Shown: piece by piece, positions 12,701 to 23,642 of the stretch
Numbering within the stretch: the stretch's first letter is position 1
Layout of the letters: every line of letters begins with the position of its first letter
Assembly: GCA_905182975.1 (NCBI GenBank)
Contig: CAJJDM010000067.1
Coordinates: 222,624-286,623, forward strand
DNA from: Paramecium primaurelia
Taxonomy: Eukaryota > Ciliophora > Oligohymenophorea > Peniculida > Parameciidae
Direction of reading: 5' to 3'
Length of the DNA: 64,000 bases
Program-made: the position numbers and the translations under genes
Notes under the pieces: model-generated
What the model was told of the DNA's origin: nothing
Databases searched by the model: none
The model's input: the letters and a program-made list of their open reading frames with translations, nothing else

Positions 12701-14450
12701 TCTCCTTAAATTGGTAAAATATGAACATAACAAGGGACTATGTATCCCTTAAGATTCTGAAAAAATGTTTATTAACCTTATTGAGATAGATGAGATTATC
12801 CTTTTTAAATGAAGGCTTCAGTCAATTAATCATGGATATTGGCCAAAAAGGAAGGCATTAAATCTAAATTTGATTTAATTAATTATGCTTCTTCAGTTGA
12901 AGTTTCAAGAAATTGACTCATCTATTAATAATTTGGTTTGATCAATTTGTTTACATTATAGATTAAAGAAGTTCTTAATTGTAGTGATCTGTCTAACGTA
13001 AATAACATTTATACTCATTACTAATTAATTGCTATCAATAGTCATGAATTATTGATACTTTTCATATCTAAATACTTCATTAATCTTCTCCTCCATTTAT
13101 TAAGCCTAAAATATATTAGTATTTAAATACTTTTACTAAATCAACATTTACTACACAATAATATACCTATTACAATCTTAAACTAATCACATCTAATGTT
13201 TAACTACCCCATATTTTATGATTATTCAAATTATATATTTTTTCAAATAATAAATTCAATTACTTAATTTCTAATCCTATTCTTCTAGATTATTAATAAA
13301 ATAATAACAAATCAAATTAATTCATAATTATTTCATTCCAAAATTTTATTTGATTTTCCATTATTTTCTAAAGTTGATCAATTATTAATTAACATACATT
13401 CTAAGATTTATATGCAGTATAAATATAATTAGCAATCTCTATTTTTGAAATATTTAATTTTTAAAATGTTAATAATGCTGATTAATAATAAAAATCTTCA
13501 TTTTACTCTTTATGTAATTCAACTAATGCTCGTAATGGCCATTTCTTTTATACAAAATTAGCATATATTAATTTATCTCTTTCATTTCTTCCTTTTCTCT
13601 TTAGAATACATTCTATTATATCATAAAAAGCCTTGCATTTCACACATTTATGATTATTTTTAAATATCTACAACTATATCCTAGCTTATTTATCAATTAA
13701 ACAATTCTTATAGATTTTCTCTGCTAATTAACATAATAATATTGAATCACCTTTTACTAGAATTTCCTGAGTTCTAATATTCAATAATTATGTATAAAAT
13801 AACTAAATCACTGTTGAAATTATCAAGTAATCCATAAAAGTAAGGTTTGCTTATAAAGTAATGTTTAAAACCAAAAATAATAGGTTTTGTCTTACTTTTA
13901 AATCAGATTACTCAGTAAATTTAAATGCATTAAGTGATATATTAGACATCAAAACAATTAGTTAAAAAATACATGTCAATGTATTATTTAAGAATGAAAA
14001 ATAAATAGCAATAAACTCAAAAAGCTTTACTAAAATTCTTATCAAAATTATATTATTGCTAGCATTTTCATATTAATGAAGAGAGTCTCCTCTCTAAAAA
14101 AAGATAACAAGAAATGTTAAAAATATAGCTATTGATAAGTTTATTAATGCTATAGTAAAATGCATTAGGGATTATGTAAAGCATAATTTTATATTTAACC
14201 AGATGATTGGTATATAAAATATATTAGGATATACATTAATAACTAAATTGATGATAATAATGATTAGTTTCCATTCCTTTGAATTTTTAATGTAATTAAG
14301 TATAAGGTTTGCACATAAACTGATTATGAGGATTATATTTAAAATTAAAAAGAGAATCTGAATTATAGTGGAGTATTTCTCATCAATTATGTTAAAAATG
14401 AATGTTCCTCTTATCAGAGAATATATTGTGCTATTATTAAGTTATTTCAT
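9703..14450 (-). CDS. Giant multi-pass membrane protein with PAS-like motif (ciliate TmcB-like)
   Basis: This minus-strand gene encodes roughly 1,550 residues. It starts MKQLNNSTIYSLIRGTFIF and runs straight into several hydrophobic helices (IIQILFLILNIILIISLCA and others). A Cys pair (HKCVKC) is followed by ECILKR. Then come a cytosolic region and the PAS-like core FGMNGRLYGMTQ. Two further C-terminal membrane spans end in LMYLLYGYL. A 27-nt intron near 9840-9866 is clear; others must exist because the total length is not a multiple of three. The same Cys pair/ECI block and the F-G-x-x-G-[KR] motif recur in the gene at 31049, supporting one family. Large ciliate proteins of this type are usually labelled TmcB-like or PAS-domain proteins; the ligand and role are unknown. 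The stop lies 62 bp from the convergent channel gene. Confidence 0.7.
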
Positions 14451-14949
14451 ACATAATATCAGATTATGGTTTGAATTCTCCACCTATATTAAAAATCTGT
14501 GTCAAATATAAGAAATAGGTTAATCCTTAAATTTGCTAACATAAGTAGTTTTCATCAAAATTTAGCAAATAATGAAAGCTTCTACACTAATATATCAACT
14601 TTTTCATGATGAGAATAAATGTTTTCAAATTGAAAACAAATTAATTAATGAAGAAATATTTTATCAGTAAATTAAGATTGAATTTTAGTTACATCAATAT
14701 TATTTTGTTGCACTTCTTTATGATTTACTCTGACATCAATTTCTATTTATATTATGTTCTTATAATAATAATTATTCATAGGAACAACATTAATTTAAAG
14801 AAATATAATACTTAAATAATTCAATCTAATGAGGTATGAGTTTTTTATTTTTTTGTAATTACCAATATATGATTAAATATTTAGAATAGAATATTGAAAT
14901 AAATAATATATATTAAGGAGAAATATTCAAATGTAAAAAAAATGTATTA
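14451..14949. other. Intergenic region with a small broken plus-strand ORF
   Basis: Between the start of one minus-strand gene and the stop of the next. A plus-strand frame starting MKASTLIYQLFHDENKCF opens at 14572, meets TGA at 14731-14733 and stays open in the same frame to a second TGA at 14830-14832. No GT...AG intron removes the first stop. It could be a 53-residue micro-gene, a broken gene or chance. The remainder is AT-rich promoter/terminator sequence. Confidence 0.3.
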
Positions 14950-17323
14950 TCATTATTACTATTTTAACTTTTCATCCATTTATTTTAATACTTTAACATA
15001 GAGATCTAATTAATTTTGACAATTTTCAATTTCAAGTTGATATTATTCAATTTATTATTTCAATTTATCTCTTTCAGCCTCAGATTTATTTTTTGCTTCA
15101 TGTTCTTAATTCAATTCTCTGATTAAGTTTACTTTCTCTCTATTTAAATCTGCTACTGTATCTTGTAAAGAATTCACTTCTTCTGTAGAATTAAAAGTTT
15201 GATTTGCTTAAGTTTATAATAATTTTTTAAGTTCTTCATTTTCTCTTGTTAATTATTATATCTAAATATAAAAGTTCTTTTTTATTTACTCTATTTAATT
15301 TTGAAATTATTCTTTTGTTAAACTATCTTATTGCTTTTAAATTTATTTTTATTAAAACTCTTCAACTACTTTAATTAAACTTTATATTCTTGATTCTAAT
15401 CCTAATTTTATTTTATTTTATTATGCCAATTAATCATTTAGTTTATTAATGACATTCTTTTAAATATATATAATCAATTACTTTAAGTTCTAAAATCTAT
15501 TCATTTAAAGAAATAGCTTCTTTTGTTAATTCTGTATTCTATTTCTTTAATCTAATTAATTCACTATTATTTTCCTTATTGACTGATTAACTCTTCTTTG
15601 TAGTTGATTATTTCAATGATTATTATCTATCCAATTCTGCTTATTAAGTTTATTTGTGATTTATTTAAACTTATAATAATTCTATATGAACTTCATGTTC
15701 CTCAATTTTACCTTCTTATACTTTAATCTTTAAATATATAAATGTTAATTACTTATTTTTATAATTGTTCATTTTCCAAAAGTAATTATTTATTAAAAAT
15801 TTCAATTTTTTATAATTTTTCTGTAAGAATTTAACATTAATCTCTTAAATCTTTGATTATTTAGAAAGATTCTTCCAATTTTTAAGTAATCATAAACTTC
15901 TCTTTACTTATTATATCAGCATTATAAGAATGTTTTCTTTCAGATTCTTGAAGGATTCTTAAATTATGTTTGAGTTCATTAATTTCTTTGATATTCTATT
16001 GAATTTGATTTTATTATTCTTCATAACTTTAATTTTATATGTTATACTATAAAAATAAAAGAAGATAATTACTTTATTTAGTAATTCATCATATTAAGAA
16101 TGAAATTCTTTATAAGTTCTATCTAATTTGATATATTTTTCTCTATGTCCTTCATGATCATATTGAGCATTTTTTTAGATTAATTCAAATTATTCATAAA
16201 TAACTTCCTTTTCTTTTAGAAGTTAATCTTATTAAAATTATAGTTTTTTGATTTATTACTTAAGTTCATTATTTTATTTTAATTAACTATCATTAGTTAA
16301 TTCAAGTTCATCAATTTATTCAATCATATATTTCATCTAAATTTAAAATTATATTAAATACTTTTTTGATAGATGTTTCTTGATCTTATGATATTTAAGT
16401 TAATTAATTTTCCAGATTTGAATTACTATTTTATAATCTTGTATTATTTTAAATAGTAATTTCTAAGTCTTTATGATATTTATCTCTTTCTTATTCTAAT
16501 TTTACAGAAAGTTATTAATAATTATTAATTTATTCAATTAATTATTAATTCTAATAATAGAAATAAGGAAATTACTTATTTTTATAGAATTTGAATTTGA
16601 TTAGTTAATTCATTAACTTAATTAGTTAAATCTTTAGTATTTTCAGCAGAACTTTGGAAACAAGATTTGAATTGAATTAATTTTTCATCAAATTATGTTG
16701 TCAATTCATCTTTTTCTTTTTATATTGCATCTAAATTATATAGTAATTTGATTTATATTTATTTGAGTTCATTATTTTATTTTAATAGAATATCTGTTTA
16801 TTATTCATAATCTTCATTAGAACTAACAAGTAATTTAATTTGTTTTTAAGTTTATTCAATTTAAATTTAATTAGTAATTTAAGTTTCTTCTAATTGTTGA
16901 TTTCTTTCTTATAACAAATTAATTTCTTCTTATTATTACTAATTAATTTTTTACATTCTCTCAAAAGATTCAATTATTTTATTCAACTCCTATTCCATCT
17001 TAAATCTAATTTCTTATTATTATTAGATTTATAATTATAATTCTTAATTATCAAATTATATTTATTTTATTTGTTATATTTGATTAGATATTGTTGTTTA
17101 ATATTAATTCTCTGTTTAATCTACTTAAATTATTCTGTCTTTTATTTATTCTAATTAACTATCTTTTTAATTTAAGAGATTTAGCAATCGTCTAAAAGAT
17201 ACTTATAATAAATTACTTTAAATTTGTATTTAATTCATCATTTTCATTTTATAGTTATTCATTTAAATCAATTTATTTAGCTAATAAATTACTAAGAATC
17301 TCTTTTGATCTTTCTGGTTCCAT
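14950..17323 (-). CDS. Coiled-coil protein, Gln-rich
   Basis: Minus-strand gene for a protein of about 770 residues that is almost entirely predicted coiled coil. The start is MEPERSKEILSNLLAKQ, chosen as the only ATG before the heptad pattern. A 25-nt intron at 17192-17216 is needed, and a second is likely near 16555-16580. The protein is dominated by Gln, Glu, Lys, Asn and Leu in heptads (for example EEINLLQERNQQLEE). It has no signal peptide or membrane span. It ends IENCQNQLDLYVKVLKQM and on to TGA. Such proteins in ciliates are commonly cytoskeletal or basal-body components, but nothing here proves that. Its start is 71 bp from the divergent pseudokinase gene, so they probably share a promoter region. 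Confidence 0.75.
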
Positions 17324-17394
17324 TATTTGAAATTTAAATATATATAATTATATATAATAATTTAATATAATAATTTAACGTAATAAAAATCAAA

Positions 17395-19952
17395 ATGGGT
17401 AATCAATGTTGTGGAAATTAGCCAATCAATAGAGATGCAAATGAATAGGCATTTGCTTAAGCTATTCCAGTAAGATTATAATAAAAACTAAAACCTGAAT
17501 CATAACGATTTCATTAAGTATTAATATCAAGTGGTGAAAATGATAAGAAAGGTATAACAGAGATTGATCTATAGATATCTTTTCTAATGAAAGACAATAA
17601 GATTTCATTTTAAACCTTAAACCATATAGTCATTTAGCCACTAACGATTCTGTTGTTGTATCTATACGAGTAGTTTGTCATGACTATTCTTACAAAGATG
17701 AATTAGATTGGTATATAGATGAAGTATAATGATTGTTAATAATATAGTCTGTTATTATTGATCCTAATTGTTTTGAAACATCATTATTAAGAGTTATTGA
17801 CAAGAAAACAGGTAATAAATATACATTAAGAGTGATCAATTTTAATGATTATGAAGATTATGAATTCAAATAAGCTTTATATTAAATCTATATCATGTAA
17901 TTAATTGGAAATAAATGTAAGAATTTGATATATTTACATGATTGTTACATTTTAGAAAATGAAGATAAAGAATACTCTAAAGGATCAATCATTTTATTAA
18001 TGGAATATTGTGATTCAACATTACATGAAATAATATCTTTTCGTAAATTTCATAATTGGTAATGGACATCTGATGAAATAAGACATGTATTTGGTGAATT
18101 AGCTTAAGCATTAGGATAATTAGAATAATTAAATATTACACATAGAGATTTACGTCCTCATAATATTTGGTATTGTTCTCAAAGTAAAACATATAAAATT
18201 GGAGGATTTGAAGAAGCAAAACTTGTTAAAAAACCATAAACTCTTCATAATTAATTATCTCTTAATAATTTAGGAATCAATATCTAATAAGAAAATGAAG
18301 AATTATTAAATACAATTAGAGGTGTACCTGATTATTTACCACCAGAAGTATAAAAATATGTAGATGCAAGTGGTGCATAAACTGTTGGAAGATATAATCC
18401 ATTTTTAGCTGATGTATATTAATTAGGATTAAATATTTTGATGATGGATTAATTGGAAGTTAATTTTGAAAGTTCTGAATTAAGAAATGTAGTCAGAAAA
18501 CTTAATAATTAAAGAAATGGTAGTAGAGGTACTAGTAATGATTATCATGATGTCTTAAAACTAATGTTAGTAGGTGATGAATCTAGTCGTTTAACTCCTG
18601 CTGAATTATCATTATTTACTAAATCATATTTATCTGAAATACCACTTAATGAAGATAATCTTGTTGAAAGTATGAAATATAAGAAAAAATATGCTGGAAT
18701 TGAATCTACTAAAGTTTATTAATTAATTGCTGTTGCCTATTATGATCTATTTGAATGGGAAAAGTGGCTTGAAAAAATGGAAGAAATTTTAGTCACTTAT
18801 GAAAATGCTAAAGATGATCTTCATGCTGCAGAAGTTCTATTTGATATTGCTAATGGATTTATTGATATTAATAATTTGACTAGTGCTTAAGATTATTTTA
18901 TAAAAGCTAGTATTCTATATAATGAAATTGGACATTAATTAAGAGAATAAAACAAATTAAATGAAGCATTAGATAATTATGAAAGAGCCTTGGATTGTAT
19001 TAGAAAAGCGTAATTCGTTTTCTTATATGTATTTTTAGTCATAATGGAGATGACAGTTATGAAGGTGCACTTCTATTGGAAAATCTAGCAAATGGTTATA
19101 GATTATAAGGAAATCTAACTAGAGCTCGTTCATTTCTAGAGGAAGCATGTAGAATAACTGAACAAGAAAAAGGATCTGATAGTCTAGAATTTGCAAAAAT
19201 GAGCATCAATTTAGGAAAAGTTCATTCCTTATTAGGTGATTATAAACATGCCCTTAAAAAAGTTAAAAAAGGGCTTAGGGTTACTGAAGGTTTAATTATA
19301 CATTTTAATTTTAGGACATGCTTCTGGTCATTAAAATTTATAATAGAGTATGTTAAGTTATAACAATTAAAATTAATAATTGTAAAATTCAGCTTTGTTA
19401 TTAAAAGCATAAGGATTAACAATGTTAGGAGAAATTTAACGATTAAAAGGATCTTTAGGGAAAGCTAAGAAAAATATAGAAGAAGCATTAGCTATTAGAG
19501 AAAAAATTTAAGGTTCTGGTAATTTGGAAGTGGCTTCAACAATAGAAGTCTTAGGAAATGTATTTTTTGAAATGGAAGATTATCATTAAGCAAAATCATA
19601 ATATGAAAAAGCATTGGTTATTAAAAAGAGTAAATTAGGAGATACTCATGTTGAAGTTGCCCTAACATTAAATAATATAGGAAATTCTTGTAAACATTTA
19701 GAAGAATATGATAAAAGCTAAAAATTCTTTGCTGATGCATTAGTTATTTTAAAGTAATCTTAATCAGGTGATGATCATCCACTTGTTGCCACTACTTATG
19801 GGAATCTTGGTATCTTATTAAAATAAATTGGAAACATTTAATCAGCTTAATAATGTTTGACAAAATGTATACAAATATTAGACAAAACACTTCCTAAAAA
19901 TCATCCTGACTCTTTATTTTATAGAGAATAATTGCAAGAAATTTAATAATGA
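17395..19952 (+). CDS. Dual-acylation-type pseudokinase with C-terminal TPR repeats
   Basis: This gene encodes 818 residues after removal of introns 17552-17574, 17724-17747, 19010-19038 and 19290-19314. It begins MGNQCCG, a classic N-myristoylation plus Cys-palmitoylation signal, so membrane attachment is likely. Residues ~75-400 form a protein-kinase fold: EYCDSTLHEIIS after the gatekeeper, catalytic-loop HRDLRPHN (D236 kept), and IRGVPDYLPPEV in the activation/APE region. The ATP-anchoring Lys is Arg (R130 in TLRVIN), HRDLK is HRDLR, and the DFG Asp is Gly (G255 in IGGFEEA), so catalytic activity is doubtful. The C-terminal half is kinesin-light-chain-like TPR repeats (for example ALVIKKSKLGDTHVEVA). 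It probably acts as a membrane-bound scaffold. Its stop is 21 bp from the stop of the convergent channel gene. Confidence 0.88.
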
Positions 19953-19973
19953 TATTTATTATTATTTATTTAA

Positions 19974-22900
19974 TCATAGTGGTTATATTTAAGCTTTCTT
20001 CACATTTAATTTCTTACGTAAATTTTTACTTTATTTATGTAATGTCAATAATTTAGAGAATTTATTATTCTTTTTTTTTTAATTTGTATCCTCCTATTTA
20101 ATTTCTCTTACATTAAAATTGTCAGATTTAAATTTGTATTTATGAATAAAAGAATATGGATACATCAAATACCTAACAAATTACTTAAAGACTTAAGGAA
20201 TATTTGATAATTCTTTCAACTTAACTTTATAAAAATCATTATAAATTGTCAATATCTAATCCACATTATTATGTATATTATAAAATTTATACTATTTTAC
20301 ACTTTCTATTTAATCAAATTTTTCAGGCTTCTAAGCATTAAGTTTAATTAACATTTATAATCTCATCTTTAAAAATTCCATTTCTTAAATATCTTTTTCC
20401 AACCATTCTATATTATGGTCTTCTATATATTTTAATCTCTTTTTTATCCCATTTAATAATTGTTTTTATTCTGAATCCTTATAATTATCAATATTTAATG
20501 ATGCCAATATATTTTTAGTCTAAGCCTTAAAACTTTTTCGATTGGTAATTTTATTCAAACTTTTAACAACTTCTACTGCTCTTTTAAATTTATTTATTCC
20601 TTTAAAATGTTATAATGGCACTAAATCTTCATCTACTAATAAAGATATTGATTTTTTAGTAATTTTATTAATTTAACTTTTTCTTTGATTTAAAAAGTTC
20701 ATAGCTACCTAAACATCTTCTTCATTTTCTTCTTTAATTGAATCTTATTATAAATAATTAGAAGGTTTTGTAATATTTATTGATTGTATTTTTGATTTTT
20801 CAACTTCATCATCAAGTTCTTCATAAAATAAACATTATTTATAATTATCAGCTTAAAATAAATCACTAGTTTCTTAAATTAGATCTAAATCATTATAAGC
20901 TGAAAAATAACCATGTTATCTTTTAGGATTTCTCCTAAATTTAAATTTAAAAGTTTCATTTCTTTTTTATTCTCTTGAAAATTAATGTTTTTTTACTAAA
21001 TATTCCTTATCAGGTATAAAATGAACTAATGGACAATCAATAACTTTATGTGAAACACTTTTACAAGAAAAACAAGCTAATTTTAGAAATTCAGAATCTG
21101 AATTATAAATTAAATCATCATGCATTTCTCTGAAAACTTCATAATCTTCAGGAAATTCTGGTATAATTTTAAGAAAATCATCTCTAGATAATAATAATAA
21201 TTTTGAAAATCCTATACTTTTAAATCTTTCTCTTGCCTTTATTCCTGTAATGAATGACATCAAACCAAGACTACTACCCTTAAATACAGTATTAACTATT
21301 GATATTGAATTATATGAAACATGATTTTATGACATTTCATTTTCTATAAATATCTGTATTTCTCCTTCTTCTACAAAACATATAAATTAATTCATTTTTT
21401 AACTTGGAAATAAATGATTAAAATCAATTATATTTTCTGGTTAAACTACTATTGATTTTATCTTTTTTACCAATTTCTTTTTTAATTAATCACTAAAATG
21501 ATTTTTAAATAATGGACAAGTATTTAATATCATTGAATTAGCTTCAAATTGTAAACTTTCTCTTAAATTTTCTGATAATTAATTTATAATATTCTTCTCT
21601 TCTTCTGTTTCTTCTTATTAATTACATTACCAATAATAATTTAGATATTCTCTAATTTTAAATTGTAATTCATAACTTATCTTCTTGTGTTACATATAAG
21701 TATTTATTGTTTAAACCTTTTTCCTTTTCTCCTTAGAATAGAATGAAATTTTATCAATTATAGCACCAACAGTACTAACACTGTATGATAATTGAATACT
21801 ACAAATCATCATAAACATTATACAAAGTACAGTCTCGAAAGTACTTTGTGGAGTAATATCACCATATCCAACAGTAAACATAGTAACTGTTGAAAAATAG
21901 AATGAATATAAATATTATATATTCCAATCAGCTTCCTCTAAATTTTTTAAATTCAACCAAGTTTTATAATCATTTCTATATGAATAGCTTCCAACCCAAA
22001 ACCAAAGACAAGAAAATATATGTAAGACAAAAAAGAGTAAAAATATTAATTTCCCTAATTCTAATAATGAACTAACTTATTTTGATAAATTTAAAGCCTC
22101 TTCAACTTATTCTGATAGTTTAGATATATTCTTATATTATATTAGAAATAATAACAATAGTAAATGATACCAATTTTCAGTTAATCTCACATATTACGAT
22201 TGAACAACTGAAATAATCAAAAATGTTATCAAAATCAATACTGACAATATATCTAATCCATATGTTTTAGTAAAGACATATTATGCAATTTTTCTTCGAT
22301 CTGTTACTATTGATCCAAACTCATAATAAGCATTATTAAAACTTAATATAAAATCTATTATTAATAAAGTCAGCATTAATGATGTGGGAATTATTAAGAT
22401 ATCAAACATAAATGATTGCATTTCCCATGCTAAATCCATTGGAATTACATATATAAAATAAAATCTTGCTAAAGTAACTATTGCATCCCATAGCATTTTT
22501 AATTTTGATTCTGGGTAAATTAATGGAATTTTATTAAGACAATAGTTCCATTTTTGAGATAACAACAATAAACACTTATTAAACTTTAATAAGCATTTAT
22601 TTTCCATCTATTAAACCTATTTGACTATAATTGGTCGCATTTTTATTGTATTCTCTCTAAATAAATTTAAATTAAATGTTGCTCCTAAATCATTAATCAC
22701 ATCGAAATGATATTTATCAAACATTGAATTCAATTTCTTTTTGAATGATATTTTATGTACAAATTTTTGAATCAAAAAGTACTGAAAAAAGTCTCTATAT
22801 ATTTTTTCTTAAGTTGAACTTACACTATTACGTTGTTACCCTTATATAATTTATTTTTAATCTGAAGAGTCATTAGTTGGTTTAGTTAAATTAATATTAT

Positions 22901-23093
22901 TGTTGGGAGAAAGGGGAGTGGAATTTATATGTTATTAGTAAACCTAATCAATTGAATTCTCACTCACATTATTACCTTTATTCTTGAACTTACTGGCTGA
23001 AAAACAAACATCAGATAGTGAATAACTAATAAAATCCTAGTATTCATCCATAGGTTATTCTGTAATCATGAGCTATGGAATTTGAGAAGACAT
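19974..23093 (-). CDS. Second cyclic-nucleotide-binding K+ channel with zinc knuckle
   Basis: Minus-strand gene that reads as a single exon of 1,040 codons (1,039 residues). It starts MSSQIPQLMITEQPM. A cytosolic N-terminus leads to S1-S6, with the pore motif FTVGYGDITP (GYGD at 409-412). A C-linker and a degenerate cNMP-binding domain follow (FVEEGEIQIFIENEM; FKGSSLGLMSF). Directly after it is a C-x2-C-x4-H-x4-C motif (CFSCKSVSHKVIDC, residues 674-687), as in the 6403-9640 channel. The phosphate-binding cassette lacks the classic GE...R..A pattern, so nucleotide binding is uncertain. The C-terminus is Lys-rich. The frame also stays open about 300 bp upstream of the chosen ATG but holds no other ATG, so I kept MSSQ as the start. 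Confidence 0.9.
21033..21074 (-). other. CCHC zinc-knuckle motif after the CNBD
   Basis: The 14 codons encode Cys-x2-Cys-x4-His-x4-Cys, the exact retroviral-type zinc-knuckle spacing. They follow the cyclic-nucleotide-binding domain and are followed by PLVHF. The matching element in the other channel is at 8380-8421 (CYSCKSNRHLINNC, then HILHF). Confidence 0.75.
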
Positions 23094-23642
23094 CAAATTT
23101 CTTATATATTAACTATAAAATAATATAAAAAGTCTTTCAAATTATATTAATTTTAAAAGCTACTCAATACAAATAACAAATAAATCATAGTCTTTAATGT
23201 TAAAAGTCTCTATCTCTTCATTTTAAATTGATGAAAATATTAGTTTTTTTTTTTAAGATATCCAATAATAAATTTTAAATTTCTAGAAAAAAGGAATTGC
23301 TTAATAAAACAATTTAATAAGAAGTATTCTACTAATCTCCTAATATATATAGAATGTCCTTATTTCATAAATAAACTTTTTTCAATTACATACTACAATT
23401 TGAAATTGGCCATAAGATTTTGGCATTTAAAAGGTTTTAGTGGCAAGCCAAATATTCAATATGCATCAATTAAGATCTTATACATAATTAGTTATTTAGA
23501 AAAATCAAATAATTTTAATAATTTTGAAAAAATATGAATAAGAATTTTTAATAATTTTACAAAGGGTTTTAAAGTATTCAAATTTTTATCATATTATTAC
23601 ATTAATTTATATAGAATAGAGAAGAATTATTCATTAAAATAA
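23094..23642. other. Intergenic region, no clear gene
   Basis: About 550 bp between the start of the channel gene and the stop of the 7TM-PIP kinase gene, both on the minus strand. A minus-strand frame continuous with the channel start stays open from about 23400 but has no ATG. It is most likely promoter and 5' leader of the channel. Nothing else was recognised. Confidence 0.4.

Noticed and set aside
23094..23400. N-terminal extension of the second channel into the upstream open frame
   Set aside because: No ATG is present in that frame before a TGA and no splice junction is evident, so the start was kept at 23093.
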